Shown in pieces: positions 22,786-32,992 of a stretch of 64,000 nt of DNA. Each line of letters begins with the position of its first letter. Within the stretch, counting starts at the first letter, position 1. Below the pieces are notes generated by a model. The model saw nothing but the letters and a program-made list of their open reading frames with translations, made no database searches and was not told the origin of the DNA. Origin of the DNA: Agrobacterium vitis (GTDB lineage: Bacteria > Pseudomonadota > Alphaproteobacteria > Rhizobiales > Rhizobiaceae); NCBI RefSeq assembly GCF_037039395.1, contig NZ_CP146242.1, positions 3,297,001-3,361,000 on the forward strand. The letters run 5' to 3'. The position numbers were made by a program, and so were the translations under genes.

Positions 22786-23735
22786 AGCATCTTTTGCGTG
22801 GCATGCCACAGATTTTCTTTGACGCGGACGGCGCTGGTAGCGGGGGCGGTGACGCTCCGGCCGCCGGTGCGGCCGCAACACCTTCGGCGGGTTCTTCCTC
22901 CTCCCAGAACGCTGCCGATGCAACGCCGGGCGCGCCTCCATCGCCACCCGGTGCAGCAGAAGGGGCGGTGGCGGACGGGTCACCTGCCGCCGCTCCTTCG
23001 ATCTATCGCCCCGAGGGCCTGCCTGATCATATGCTGGGGGCGAACGATCAGCAGACCATCGACAACATGAAAAAGGCGCTCGACGGTTATCGCACGCGGG
23101 ATGCGGATGCGAAAATTCCGGACGATCCGAAGGCGTATAGCGAGTTTTCGGGGGAGGTTCCCGAAAATATCAAAGTCCATCTGGATACGCTGAAAGACGA
23201 TGACCTGTTCAAGCGGGTCAGCGACAAGGCTTTGGAGCATAAGATATCGGTGCCAGCCTTTCAGGCGATGGTGCAGAGTTTCCTTTCTGTCTCGGCTGAA
23301 ATGAATTTGCTGGAACCGCCTATTGACGTGGTGGCCGAACGGCAAGCCCTGGTGCCGGAGAATGCAAAGCATCTACCGGAAGCGCAGCAGAAGATCGCCG
23401 TTGAAAAGCGGATGAATGAAAATTTCGCTTATGTCGACCAGATGGTGGCCATGGGCAAGGATAAGGGCGGGCTTTCCAAGGAAGCCGGTGATTTTGCCAA
23501 GGCCATGCTGGGCGATAGCGCGCGCGGGCATGAATTCATCGAATTCCTTCGGGCGCAAGGTTCTGGCGGTCACAAGGGGCCTGCCATGGGTCTGCCCGGT
23601 GCTGGCGGCGGCAATGATGCGCGGGCGGAACTGTCACGCCGTTCGGCATTGCCGGAAAATACACCCGGTAGCCCGAAATTCGACAAGGCCAGCCATGACG
23701 CGCTGCAAGCGGATTATCAGCGCCTTATCGGCTGA
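22782..23735 (+). CDS. Capsid scaffolding protein
   Basis: 317 residues. Ala/Gly/Ser/Pro-rich N-terminal 65 residues, then a conserved IYRPEGLPDHMLGANDQQTI, a helical acidic middle and a charged C-terminal tail. This composition and the place between portal and capsid genes fit the scaffold that organises the prohead and is then expelled. Overlaps the previous gene by ATGA. Confidence 0.75.
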   Translation: MKHLLRGMPQIFFDADGAGSGGGDAPAAGAAATPSAGSSSSQNAADATPGAPPSPPGAAEGAVADGSPAAAPSIYRPEGLPDHMLGANDQQTIDNMKKALDGYRTRDADAKIPDDPKAYSEFSGEVPENIKVHLDTLKDDDLFKRVSDKALEHKISVPAFQAMVQSFLSVSAEMNLLEPPIDVVAERQALVPENAKHLPEAQQKIAVEKRMNENFAYVDQMVAMGKDKGGLSKEAGDFAKAMLGDSARGHEFIEFLRAQGSGGHKGPAMGLPGAGGGNDARAELSRRSALPENTPGSPKFDKASHDALQADYQRLIG

Positions 23736-23765
23736 CGCACTGAACGGTTCCCGCCCGGTGGCAAC

Positions 23766-23882
23766 ATGCAATTGCTACCGGACGGGAGCGACCTGGACGA
23801 CGCGGCGGCTATCCTTTACCGGACCCGCCGCAAGCTCCGGCTAATCGGCCCTCACGGTGATTTCGTCCATCACAAACATTGA
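23766..23882 (+). CDS. 38-residue ORF between scaffold and capsid genes
   Basis: ATG 23766 preceded by GGTGG. The product (MQLLPDGSDLDDAAAILYRT..) ends HHKH. It fills the gap between two structural genes, but there is no recognised motif and such a short frame may be chance. Confidence 0.4.
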   Translation: MQLLPDGSDLDDAAAILYRTRRKLRLIGPHGDFVHHKH

Positions 23883-23891
23883 GGGTTTCTC

Positions 23892-24836
23892 ATGTCTTCT
23901 GCACCGAATTGGTTTGTAGAAAAAATCCGCGACATGGTGCGCGTGCGCTATATGGCGCTTGGCGGCTATCTCGACGATACGATGATCCGGGGCGACGGCG
24001 GCGCGGGTGTCGTTAAATTCCCGGTTCTTGGCGGCCGCATTCCCATGTATCTGATTTCCCGCGCCTTGCATGATATCGACCCCAGCGAAGTAAATATGGA
24101 CACCATCACGCTGTCCCTGTCCGACTATGAGGCGGCGGCGACGTGGTTCCAGCAGGATCTACGCAAGATGGGGCCAAGCCAGCAGGACGGCATTTCCAAA
24201 CTGCTGACCCAGGCTGTGCGCATGAAGCGCGACACCATCAAGCTGACGGCGCTTAACAATTTCGCCAATGCCACGTCCACCCTGGCCGATACGCCGTCCA
24301 CTGTGGAAACCATCGGTGACGGTACGGCAAGATTTGATGTTGAGGCAGCGGCCTATGTCGGTGACAGCATTGCGGGGACTGGTTCGGATGAGGAATCATT
24401 CTGCGGTATCCCGCAGGTCTGGATGACACAATTGTGCTTCAACAAGCATTTCTCCAATGCCGATTATACCGGCCCTGCTGACCTGCCTTTTGCCAAGGCC
24501 AGCAAGATGAAGAAGAAGACGTTCCAAGGCACGCATTTCGTGACGTTGCCGAACGAATATTTCACCTTCGGCACGGGTGCTTACGGAAGTGGCTCCAATG
24601 GTCTGCCTTTCAACGGCACGGGTTATATCGATACCTTTGCCTGGACCAAGGATAGCATGGGCTGCGAAGTGGAGTGGGATCAGGAGAACATGACCATTGA
24701 TCAGGTTCCGACCCTGAAGGGTTCGCCCTGGTTGGGCAAGGTCCAGCTTTCGGCGGCGGCGGTGGGCATTCTGCCGGAAGGCGTGAAGCGCATTCGCATG
24801 CTGGCGATCAACAAGGCCGTCAAGATCAACGAATAA
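23892..24836 (+). CDS. Major capsid protein
   Basis: 314 residues. WFVEKIRDMVRVRYMALGGY at the N-terminus, LNNFANATSTLADTPSTVET and a compact C-terminal domain; position after the scaffold gene. HK97-type folds are expected for this class. It follows MSSAPNWF with GAGGG before the start. Assignment rests on position and family resemblance to podovirus capsid proteins. Confidence 0.82.
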   Translation: MSSAPNWFVEKIRDMVRVRYMALGGYLDDTMIRGDGGAGVVKFPVLGGRIPMYLISRALHDIDPSEVNMDTITLSLSDYEAAATWFQQDLRKMGPSQQDGISKLLTQAVRMKRDTIKLTALNNFANATSTLADTPSTVETIGDGTARFDVEAAAYVGDSIAGTGSDEESFCGIPQVWMTQLCFNKHFSNADYTGPADLPFAKASKMKKKTFQGTHFVTLPNEYFTFGTGAYGSGSNGLPFNGTGYIDTFAWTKDSMGCEVEWDQENMTIDQVPTLKGSPWLGKVQLSAAAVGILPEGVKRIRMLAINKAVKINE

Positions 24837-24902
24837 GCGCTGATCCTGGCTGGCTTGTCCGGCCCGGATTGCTTCTCTTCTCCATTCAACAGGAACAGGA
24901 CC

Positions 24903-25187
24903 ATGGCTCATATCAAGTATGACCTCGTTTCGGCAGGCCGCCCGGTGATGCTGAGCAACACGCGGATCATCAAGTTTTTGAACTACGCGACCGACCACAC
25001 CAAAGCGGAAGTGTTGACGGCTGGCTTTTTTAATACCAGCCGGGATGATCTGACGCCGCATTCCATCATCAACGCGGTGGTCGATTGCGACGGCACGCCG
25101 GAATATGTGCGGATCAAGGTGGCGACTGTGCCGGCAACCGGCAATGTCACCGTGACGGATGTGACCGGCGACACCACGGCGGACTGA
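24903..25187 (+). CDS. Small virion-associated protein after capsid
   Basis: 94 residues from ATG 24903, preceded by CAGGAACAGGACC. Beta-rich (TRIIKFLNYATDHTKAEVLT; PEYVRIKVATVPATGNVTVT). By position it could be a capsid decoration or head-completion protein; no domain is recognised. Confidence 0.6.
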   Translation: MAHIKYDLVSAGRPVMLSNTRIIKFLNYATDHTKAEVLTAGFFNTSRDDLTPHSIINAVVDCDGTPEYVRIKVATVPATGNVTVTDVTGDTTAD

Positions 25188-25273
25188 TCCGCCGAACTGG
25201 TGGGGCAGATGCACTGAACAAGGGGCCGTGGCGGCTAATCTGCCACGGTCCCTTTCTGTTTCAGGTGGTTGCC

Positions 25274-25930
25274 ATGACAATCGACAAACCGACAATCATC
25301 AATATGACGTTGGCTGATATCGGTGTTGGTCCGGTGTTTTCGGTCGATGACGGATCAGAGCTTTCGGAAAATGTCGCTTTGGTCTGGCAACGGACTGTGG
25401 ATCAAGTTTTCGGGCTGCATGATTGGAGCTTTGCGCTCAAGACCTTCAAAAATCGCTTGCGGGAGGAAGAGCCGGAAAACGGCTGGCGCCACGCCTTCGA
25501 TTTGCCGGGTGTTCGGATCGGCAATCCGCTGAAAATCATGGATCAGGCCGGGGCCAGTCCGCGACCGTTGCGCGAATTTACCATTGAAGAAGGCCTTCTC
25601 TTTGCCAATTGCACCCAAACGTGGTCGCTGTGCAAGTTTCTGGTGTCCCCAGATATCTGGCCGCCGGATTTTCGGGCGGCTTTTGTGGTGGCTTTTGGGG
25701 GCTATCTGGCCGTGCCTGTCTGGCAAGATGAGAATTTGCGGGATGCGCGATTGCAAGAAGCCTTCGGGTCGCCCTCGCAACAGGGCGGCGGCGGCCTGTT
25801 TGGCCGGTTGATGGCGCAGGACAAGACCTCGCGCCCGGTGGGTGAACCGATGGCCGACGATAGTCCGCTGACCACTGTGCGCCCGCAAGGTGCTGGCGGT
25901 GCTGGTGACGCCTGGTATGGGAGGTGGTAA
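25274..25930 (+). CDS. Tail tube protein A (T7 gp11-like)
   Basis: 218 residues from ATG 25274. LADIGVGPVFSVDDGSELSE and ALVWQRTVDQVFGLHDWSFA are typical of podovirus tail tubular protein A (adaptor ring); the middle has FRAAFVVAFGGYLAVPVWQD. It links the portal to the nozzle. Immediately followed by the tail tube B gene. Confidence 0.85.
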   Translation: MTIDKPTIINMTLADIGVGPVFSVDDGSELSENVALVWQRTVDQVFGLHDWSFALKTFKNRLREEEPENGWRHAFDLPGVRIGNPLKIMDQAGASPRPLREFTIEEGLLFANCTQTWSLCKFLVSPDIWPPDFRAAFVVAFGGYLAVPVWQDENLRDARLQEAFGSPSQQGGGGLFGRLMAQDKTSRPVGEPMADDSPLTTVRPQGAGGAGDAWYGRW

Positions 25931-28048
25931 ATGGCGGCGATCAGCGGTCCATTCAAAAGCTCGGCCAATGCCGGACAGCTTTCCGAGGATCTGGCCGGTA
26001 AGGTCAATCTGAAGCAATATTACTCCGGCGCGCTGGTCATGAAGGGGTTCGAACCCATTCCGCAATCCGGCTTTGCCAATCTGCCCGGTAGCTTCGACAT
26101 TGCTGCCCTGCGTTCGGATATCCTGAAAGCCGGGGTGCTCAAGGTGCAGGTGGGCTTGTCCTACACGCTGGTGTTTACGCCCGGCTATGTCGATATCTGG
26201 CGTTATGACCGGGTGAAAGTAGCGGAAATTGCCATTGCGGCGATTACCAGCGCCATGGTGCCGGATCTCGAGTTTTTCGGAGAGGCCAACACATTTGGTA
26301 TTTTTCATCAGGATTTGAACAATGGCAAGGGCTATCGGTTGCTGCGCAACAGCGCCAACGATAGCATTTGGACGCTGAGCGACTGGCCTTGGGAATATAT
26401 CCCCGATGTGGATCTCGGGGGAACCTATGCCAAGACGGATGACGCCTGGCAGATCATGTTGCGCTGGGTGGATGATGTGACCGCACTGACCCTGTCCATC
26501 AAGGTCGATGGGCAGACAACCGGCTCCGTCTCGTTGACCGACAGTTCGGGTGTGGTGGCGGACCCGGATAGTTCAACGGCGGACTGGGCTGGATTTGCCA
26601 CCCGTATCCGCGATGCTATCGCATCGCTGAGCGGGTTTGAAAGCGGAGTGACGGTCTCGGCGGATGCGAAGCAAGGCCGGTTTGCCGTCTATACGGTTGT
26701 ATTCGGCGGGGTGCTGTCCGGCTCGGAATATGATTTCAGCGTGTCGGTGGTCAATACGTCCTCGGCCTCGGCCTTGCCTGTGCATACCCAGATTGGCGAT
26801 ACGGCGGGCGAACAGCTGATTTCTGCGTCGCGCGGCGGGTTTCGCGGCATGGGCATTTATCAGGACCGCGCCATCTACATCGCCGCCAAGGCCAAGCAGG
26901 CCTCCGTGGCGATGAGCCAGACCGGGGAATATTTCAACCTCAACATTGAGAATACAGCCGATACCGGGGCGCGGCTGGAAGCGCTGCGCACCTCCAGTTC
27001 CGAAACCATTCTGCATATGCTTGACAATACCTATCTGGTGATTTTTACCGATCAGGCGGAATGGTTTGCTTCCAACCGCACAGTGGAACGCAACGCTGCG
27101 ATGAACTGGGTTCGCGCTTCCGAAATCGGTTCCAAGAAGAACTGTAAGCCTGTTTCGATTGACGGAATGGTGTTTTTTGTTTCCGCAGACGGCGGTGCGC
27201 TTTACTCGGTCTCCTATGATGCAGTTTCGGAAAGCTACAATCCGACCCGGCAAAACGATCTGAGCAAGGATCTGGTGCGCAATATTGCCAACCAGACGGT
27301 GCAGCGCAAGATTGCCGGATCGACCTCCAGCCGGATTTGGCATCGGCGCGACGATGGCCGGATGGCCTGCATCATCGTCAACAAGATGCTGGCCGACGAA
27401 CAGACGATGATCGCCGCGGCGGAATGGGGCGTGCATGCCGGCGGGACCATCCTCGGCCACTGCGTCGATGGCAGCGAACAGGTTTGGGTGATGGTGAAGC
27501 GCGGAAGCGCTACCCGCATGGAAATTCTGGCGGAAGCCGCCGATACGGTGTTTCAGGCAACGTTGACCGTTTCGACGAATGCCAGTGGCGTGGCTTCCGG
27601 CCTCGGCGTGCTGGAAGGCAAGACCGTGTGGATTGAGGCCAATCGCAATTTCGACGGGCCTTTCACCGTGACTGGCGGGCAGATCACCACGGATTTTCCC
27701 AGCACATCCTTGAAAGTCGGCCTTTGGGAACCGCCGGTTTATGAGAGCATGCCTTATGTACGCGTCAATCAGGACGATACTGTTGTGCGGCGGCCCGGCC
27801 AGGTGAAGGCGGCTGATTTCTACGTGATCGACACCGATAGCATTGCCATCGGTGCGAACGGGCGGCCCGCCCGAAACATCCCGCTGAGCCGGATGACAGA
27901 CGATCTGACTGCGCCCTGGAGCGGCTATACCGGCCATCTGATCATTGCCGGACTGAACGGGGTGAAAACTGGCCCAACATTGACCATCACACAAACGCGG
28001 CCGGGGCGGCTGCGGCTCCGCGATTATGTTCCGAAGGTCAAACTCTGA
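25931..28048 (+). CDS. Tail tube protein B / nozzle (T7 gp12-like)
   Basis: 705 residues, beta-rich throughout. N-terminal ALVMKGFEPIPQSGFANLPG and the later GFRGMGIYQDRAIYIAAKAK, MSQTGEYFNLN are recurrent in podovirus nozzle proteins. It builds the distal tail tube and anchors the spikes. Its stop shares bases with the next ATG. Confidence 0.85.
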   Translation: MAAISGPFKSSANAGQLSEDLAGKVNLKQYYSGALVMKGFEPIPQSGFANLPGSFDIAALRSDILKAGVLKVQVGLSYTLVFTPGYVDIWRYDRVKVAEIAIAAITSAMVPDLEFFGEANTFGIFHQDLNNGKGYRLLRNSANDSIWTLSDWPWEYIPDVDLGGTYAKTDDAWQIMLRWVDDVTALTLSIKVDGQTTGSVSLTDSSGVVADPDSSTADWAGFATRIRDAIASLSGFESGVTVSADAKQGRFAVYTVVFGGVLSGSEYDFSVSVVNTSSASALPVHTQIGDTAGEQLISASRGGFRGMGIYQDRAIYIAAKAKQASVAMSQTGEYFNLNIENTADTGARLEALRTSSSETILHMLDNTYLVIFTDQAEWFASNRTVERNAAMNWVRASEIGSKKNCKPVSIDGMVFFVSADGGALYSVSYDAVSESYNPTRQNDLSKDLVRNIANQTVQRKIAGSTSSRIWHRRDDGRMACIIVNKMLADEQTMIAAAEWGVHAGGTILGHCVDGSEQVWVMVKRGSATRMEILAEAADTVFQATLTVSTNASGVASGLGVLEGKTVWIEANRNFDGPFTVTGGQITTDFPSTSLKVGLWEPPVYESMPYVRVNQDDTVVRRPGQVKAADFYVIDTDSIAIGANGRPARNIPLSRMTDDLTAPWSGYTGHLIIAGLNGVKTGPTLTITQTRPGRLRLRDYVPKVKL

Positions 28049-28635
28049 TGGTGACAGCAGCGCTTTCCGCATTGGGCGGGCTTTTTGGTAGCGGGACGGC
28101 TGCGGCTGGCACGGCTGGAGCGGTTGGCAGTGCTGTCGGCACGGCGGGTACTGTTGGTGGAACCGTTGGGGCTGTCTCCAGTGGTCTTTCCATCAGCTCG
28201 ATTTTGCAGGGGACGGCGGGCGTGCTGAGCGCCGTCTCAGCAGTTTCCGCCGGGAATGCGCAGGCGGAAGGCTATGAGCAAGCGGCCACGGAAGCGCAAT
28301 CAAACCAGCGGCTCACGACGCTGGAAGGGATATCGCGGCGAAGTTCGATCAAGCAGGCGATGGTGGATCAGGTCGGGCAACAGGACGTGGCCTATGCCGC
28401 CTCTGGAACCGATCTTTCTTTCGGAACGCCGACACAAGCCCGCAAGGAAGCCTTCCGGGAAGCCGATCTTGGCACGGCCACGCAGGTGGGAACCGAACAG
28501 ACGACACAAGCGCAGCTGTCCGACCGTGAGAAGTCCTATCGCAAAATGGCCGGAAAGGCCCGCCTCGGCGGTTGGGTCAGTGCCGCTACCAGCCTGTTCA
28601 GCACCGGTTCCAGCATCAAAGCCCGAGGATATTGA
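28048..28635 (+). CDS. Internal virion protein (gp14-like)
   Basis: 195 residues: a Gly/Ala-rich hydrophobic N-terminal half capable of membrane insertion (GTAGTVGGTVGAVSSGLSIS) and a polar helical C-terminal half (QRLTTLEGISRRSSIKQAMV). This composition and place match T7 gp14-type ejection proteins that form a pore in the outer membrane. Confidence 0.7.
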   Translation: MVTAALSALGGLFGSGTAAAGTAGAVGSAVGTAGTVGGTVGAVSSGLSISSILQGTAGVLSAVSAVSAGNAQAEGYEQAATEAQSNQRLTTLEGISRRSSIKQAMVDQVGQQDVAYAASGTDLSFGTPTQARKEAFREADLGTATQVGTEQTTQAQLSDREKSYRKMAGKARLGGWVSAATSLFSTGSSIKARGY

Positions 28636-28637
28636 CC

Positions 28638-31418
28638 ATGGCGAACAGATTGCCCCAGCCGGTTGGATACCGGCCTTTTCGTGTGCAGCCGATTTTGCAG
28701 GAAGGGGTGCTGCCCAGTCCGCGCGATGACGGTGAGCTGGAGCGCAAAGTGGCGGCTGGCCTTGCCCGGATGGCCGATGAATTTGGACAACAGGCGGACC
28801 GGCAAGCTGTGGCGGCCGGGCAAAAGGCGGGTGAAGCGGATGCGAAGGCGGGTGCGCCGGGTGCTTCGACGGTAACGGGTGATGCGGTTGCGCCTGCACA
28901 ATCAGGAACCCGCATTGCCGTTGCACCGGAAAATATTCGCGGTGTGATCTCGGAGGCGGCAACCCGGCATGGGGTCGATCCGAACGCGTTGATGCAAATC
29001 GCATCTGTTGAAAGCGGGTTCGATCCGAACGCGAAAAACCCGAATTCTTCAGCGGGTGGCCTGTTTCAATTTATCGATGGGACGGCCAAGCAATACGGCC
29101 TTGCCGATCGGTTCGACCCGGCACAAGCTGCCGATGCAGCCGCACGGCTGGCGAAGGACAATTCCGCCGCGCTGAAATCGGCGCTTGGCCGCGATCCGAC
29201 TGCGGGCGAGCTTTACCTTGCCCATCAACAGGGCGCGCAAGGGGCTATCAAGCTGCTTTCCAATCCTTCAGCCCGTGCCGCCGATGTGGTGGGTGGCGAG
29301 GCCGTGTCCCTGAATGGCGGCGCGGACGGCATGACGGCTGGCGAATTTGCGGCCAAGTGGACGAGCAAGTTCGGATCAGGCTCCTACAAGTCCATCCCCT
29401 CCGCTTCGTCCGTTGCGCCTGTTTCCGTGACGCCTGCCGCACCGGTGAAAATCGAGCCGGGCAAGGCCGGAACATTCCGGCCCATGGAGGGCGATACGCT
29501 CTATGCGCGGGCTTATAATGTTGCTGGGGAGAAAACCTATATCCAGCAACTCGAATTGACGTTGTTGCAGGATCAGGACGCCGTGTATGACAAATACAAG
29601 GATGATCCTGCCATGCTGCAAAAGGCTTACGGCGAGCTGTTGCAGGCGCATAAGCAGGAGCATCTTTTCCCTGAAATCGAAGCGGATTACACGGCGGCTT
29701 ACAACAAACGGGCCTATGGCCTTGTGCGCCAGGCGCAGGATGCGCAGCAGACGCGGATCAAGCAGCAGGACCGGGGCGACTTTCTCGGGCGCGTTGGAAC
29801 GCTTGAGGATACCAAATCGCGGGCTATGGCCGGTATCGATTTCAAGAGCGATAGCGCGCCGGCGCGGCTGGCGGATTTGCAGGCGACAATTGACGATCAT
29901 TACGACACGGCGGTGGCAAAAGGGGTGATTTCCGCCCCTGATGCGGAGCGGGCGAAGCGCGCCAGCCGTGGCGATATGATGGTGACGTTTTACACCAAGC
30001 AAGCCCAAACCTTGCCTGCCGACGATATCGCTTCCATGCGCAAAAGCATGACGGCCGATTACAGCGCCGGAAAGCTGGACGGTGTTGACGCCGATAGCTG
30101 GGACAAGATCGACGCCGGGATGATAGCCGCCGAGCGGGCGCGGCGAACGCAGGATGAAAAGGCCGACAAGGACCTGACAAAGCGGGGTGAAGACTTCGCC
30201 AGCCGGATTGCGCGGGGCATGCCGGTTTCGCCTGATGAATTCGCGCGGTTCCAGCTGGATGCGGCGACCGCGCCGAAAGGCTCGGAAATCGTCGGATCGA
30301 CGCTGACCCGCATGAAGGTTTCCGACGCGATCCGCACCTTGCCGATTGCGGAGGTGGAAAAACGGCTTCCGTCGCTGCTGGGTGAAAAGGCTACGGCGGA
30401 TGATCGTGATTTTTCCCGCAAGCTGATCGAAAGCCATCGCAAGGAATTGCAGACCGATCCGATTGGTGTTGCCGAGCGCTTCGGGATCTTGCCGCCTTCG
30501 GCTGGATTGCCCATCGATGGCGATGCAGATCCATCCACGGTTTCCGGCGCATTTTCCGAACGGATCAATCAGGCGGAAGCCGTGGCCCGGCATTTTGGCG
30601 TGCAACCGAAATATTTCCGGCCCGGCGAAATCGATCAGATTGAAAAGACCGTGACGACAGACCCGGAACGTGGCGTTTCGATTGCTGCCGGGCTGGTGGA
30701 TGCTGCCGGACGCAATGCCCCGCAGGTGTTGCGCGAACTGGGGCAGGATGCGCCAGCTGTTTCCGGCGCCGGGGAAATCATGGCGCTGGGCGGTAATGTC
30801 AAGGCGGCGCGTGATTTGCTGGCGGGATATGGCAAGACGCCTGACGGCAAGGCCTATCCTGACATGAAGGTGACGGCGCGGGTGCCGCAGGCACAAAAGA
30901 TCGCCGGTGGCGCGCTGGTGTTTTCGCCCGATCAGGTCAACAGCCTAGACGCTCAGGCCGCCGCCATTGCCCGCAAGCGTCTGTATGATGCTGGTATCGA
31001 CCCGAAAACGCCGGATGCCAAGCCGATTTATGAGCGGGCCTTTCAGGAAGCGGCGGGCGCAAGCTTTGCCGGATCGGTGCAATATGGCGGGTTTGCCGGA
31101 TATGACCGGGGGATGTTCTACCGGGAAAAGCAGGTTCTGGTGCCGCCGACCGTGCGGGCGGATCGGTTCGGTACTGTGATCGAAGCGATTTCCGACGCGG
31201 ATCTTGGCGGCGTCAAGGCCAAGAACGGGCGCGCCTGGACGGCGGCGGATTTCCAGAAGGCCATGCCGGTTGCCGTGGACGGCGGCTATGTGTTTGCGCT
31301 CGGTGATCCGGCCTCGTCCACACCACTGTTTATTGCTGGCGAAGATGGCAAGCCGATCCTGCTTGATCTCGGCAATATGGACGCCCTGAAAAAGCGGGTG
31401 CCGGAGGCGTTCAAATGA
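28638..31418 (+). CDS. Internal virion protein with lytic transglycosylase domain
   Basis: 926 residues from ATG 28638. A soluble lytic transglycosylase domain lies near residues 97-190: GVISEAATRHGVDPNALMQI, ASVESGFDPNA (catalytic Glu near 124), SSAGGLFQFIDGTAKQYG. It should open the peptidoglycan during DNA ejection. The long C-terminal part is helical and structural. Overlaps the next gene by ATGA. Confidence 0.85.
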   Translation: MANRLPQPVGYRPFRVQPILQEGVLPSPRDDGELERKVAAGLARMADEFGQQADRQAVAAGQKAGEADAKAGAPGASTVTGDAVAPAQSGTRIAVAPENIRGVISEAATRHGVDPNALMQIASVESGFDPNAKNPNSSAGGLFQFIDGTAKQYGLADRFDPAQAADAAARLAKDNSAALKSALGRDPTAGELYLAHQQGAQGAIKLLSNPSARAADVVGGEAVSLNGGADGMTAGEFAAKWTSKFGSGSYKSIPSASSVAPVSVTPAAPVKIEPGKAGTFRPMEGDTLYARAYNVAGEKTYIQQLELTLLQDQDAVYDKYKDDPAMLQKAYGELLQAHKQEHLFPEIEADYTAAYNKRAYGLVRQAQDAQQTRIKQQDRGDFLGRVGTLEDTKSRAMAGIDFKSDSAPARLADLQATIDDHYDTAVAKGVISAPDAERAKRASRGDMMVTFYTKQAQTLPADDIASMRKSMTADYSAGKLDGVDADSWDKIDAGMIAAERARRTQDEKADKDLTKRGEDFASRIARGMPVSPDEFARFQLDAATAPKGSEIVGSTLTRMKVSDAIRTLPIAEVEKRLPSLLGEKATADDRDFSRKLIESHRKELQTDPIGVAERFGILPPSAGLPIDGDADPSTVSGAFSERINQAEAVARHFGVQPKYFRPGEIDQIEKTVTTDPERGVSIAAGLVDAAGRNAPQVLRELGQDAPAVSGAGEIMALGGNVKAARDLLAGYGKTPDGKAYPDMKVTARVPQAQKIAGGALVFSPDQVNSLDAQAAAIARKRLYDAGIDPKTPDAKPIYERAFQEAAGASFAGSVQYGGFAGYDRGMFYREKQVLVPPTVRADRFGTVIEAISDADLGGVKAKNGRAWTAADFQKAMPVAVDGGYVFALGDPASSTPLFIAGEDGKPILLDLGNMDALKKRVPEAFK

Positions 31419-32992
31419 GGCTGGCAACACTCGACGATCTGCCGAAACAGGTATCAGAAGGGCCGGAAAGCTGGAGCGAAGCCTTTGGCAAGCTGGCGAC
31501 GGCCACGGATATCGTCACCACGACCGTGGACAATATGAATGCCGATGATGCCGGTCTGGAGCGGGCCTATGATGATAGGATTGCCAAGATCCGCGATATT
31601 ACCGGCCAGACGCTGGATAATCCCATGCGGGTGCCGAGCGAAACGGACATGCAGGCGATAACCGCCACCCAGATGCTGCTGGGCGAGGCGGGCGGCGATA
31701 TGGTCAACGGCAACTGGATCAGGCCGGACTACGCCAAATCCAAGGAAGAGGAGTTCAACACCAAGGCGCAAGCCCTGGCCGAACAGTATCCGGCGGTCAA
31801 TGATGTGCTGTCCGGCTCGATTGCCGATGTGAAGAACCGCCAGATGCGGGAAGCCGAGCGGCAACAGCAGCTGGCCGCCAGTTCGCCCGAGCTTGGCGCG
31901 GTTGGCGGGTTTATGGCCCAGATTGTCGGTGGCTTGAAAGGTGCAGCCCGCGATCCGGCGCAATGGCGCATGGCGATGCTGGGGGCTGGCGCCAGCGAAG
32001 GCGCGACGGTTGCCGCGCGGATCGGCCGCACCATGATGATGGAAGCGCTGTTGAATGGTGGGCAGGAAGCAGTCTTGCAGGCGGCAAGCCAGCAGCGCCG
32101 CCGTGACGCCGGGCTGGAATACGGCATGGAAAGCGCGTTGAAAAATATCGGCGTTTCCGCCGTATTCGGTTCGCTGTTTGGCGGAACGGTGCAAGGCGCT
32201 GGCGAACTGGCCCGGATTTACCGGATGGGCGACGGCGGCGCGGAGATCGCGGCGCGGGTGCTCGATGGCAATCCGCAGCCCGGCGATGTCGAGGCGCTAG
32301 CGAAAGCGATGAATGTCGAGCTTTCGCCCGAAAAGCTCGACATGCTGAACCGCTCGTTTGAAGATAAGGTTCTTGACGATGTGATGATTGCGCCCGATGC
32401 GCCACCCGAACAACATCGTGTGCTCGATGCGGCCATGCGCTATGCGGAAGATCCTGACAATCATCCGCCGCCGGAAGTGGTTGAGCGGATGCTTGCCGAT
32501 GAACAGGCCGGGCCGCTGCGCACGCTTTCCGCCGATGAATACGAGCGCGCCTATGGTGGCGACGCCAATGCGATCGATGATATCCGCGATACGTTTTTCG
32601 GTGAAGATGCAGGGCAGGCGGCGCGGCAGATCGATGGGGTCGCCCGCCAGATCGATGAAACCGTTCCGGCGATGGGAGAAGCGGTGCCAGTGGAAGGGCA
32701 GGCCGCGCGGGCGGATGCTGATATCCCGGAAACGTCCATCGAACAGCAGACCATTCGCCCGGTGCAAACCGCCGAGCCAGCGACCCTTGAGGCGATGGGT
32801 GTGGCTGAAAAGCAGGCGGGCGAAATTGTCGAACCGCGTGTGGATCCCAATGGCAACCCGGAAAGCGTTCTGGACTACCTGCCGTTTGAAGACGGCGATG
32901 GAAATCAGAAATGGATTTCGACGCGGGAAGCCCTTGAGCTTGCGTCTGAGCCTCACATTCTTGCCGATATTCTGGAGACCTGCCAGCTATGA
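31415..32992 (+). CDS. Internal virion protein
   Basis: 525 residues. Helical, acidic, with a hydrophobic Gly/Ala-rich middle (GAVGGFMAQIVGGLKGAA; SAVFGSLFGGTVQGAGELA) that could contact membranes during ejection. No enzymatic domain recognised. Coupled to both neighbours by ATGA overlaps, so expressed with them. Confidence 0.7.
   Translation: MRLATLDDLPKQVSEGPESWSEAFGKLATATDIVTTTVDNMNADDAGLERAYDDRIAKIRDITGQTLDNPMRVPSETDMQAITATQMLLGEAGGDMVNGNWIRPDYAKSKEEEFNTKAQALAEQYPAVNDVLSGSIADVKNRQMREAERQQQLAASSPELGAVGGFMAQIVGGLKGAARDPAQWRMAMLGAGASEGATVAARIGRTMMMEALLNGGQEAVLQAASQQRRRDAGLEYGMESALKNIGVSAVFGSLFGGTVQGAGELARIYRMGDGGAEIAARVLDGNPQPGDVEALAKAMNVELSPEKLDMLNRSFEDKVLDDVMIAPDAPPEQHRVLDAAMRYAEDPDNHPPPEVVERMLADEQAGPLRTLSADEYERAYGGDANAIDDIRDTFFGEDAGQAARQIDGVARQIDETVPAMGEAVPVEGQAARADADIPETSIEQQTIRPVQTAEPATLEAMGVAEKQAGEIVEPRVDPNGNPESVLDYLPFEDGDGNQKWISTREALELASEPHILADILETCQL

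Noticed and set aside
26573..28072. 499-residue leftward frame
   Set aside because: Antisense to the tail tube B gene; several equally long shadows exist opposite other structural genes because of the high GC content.
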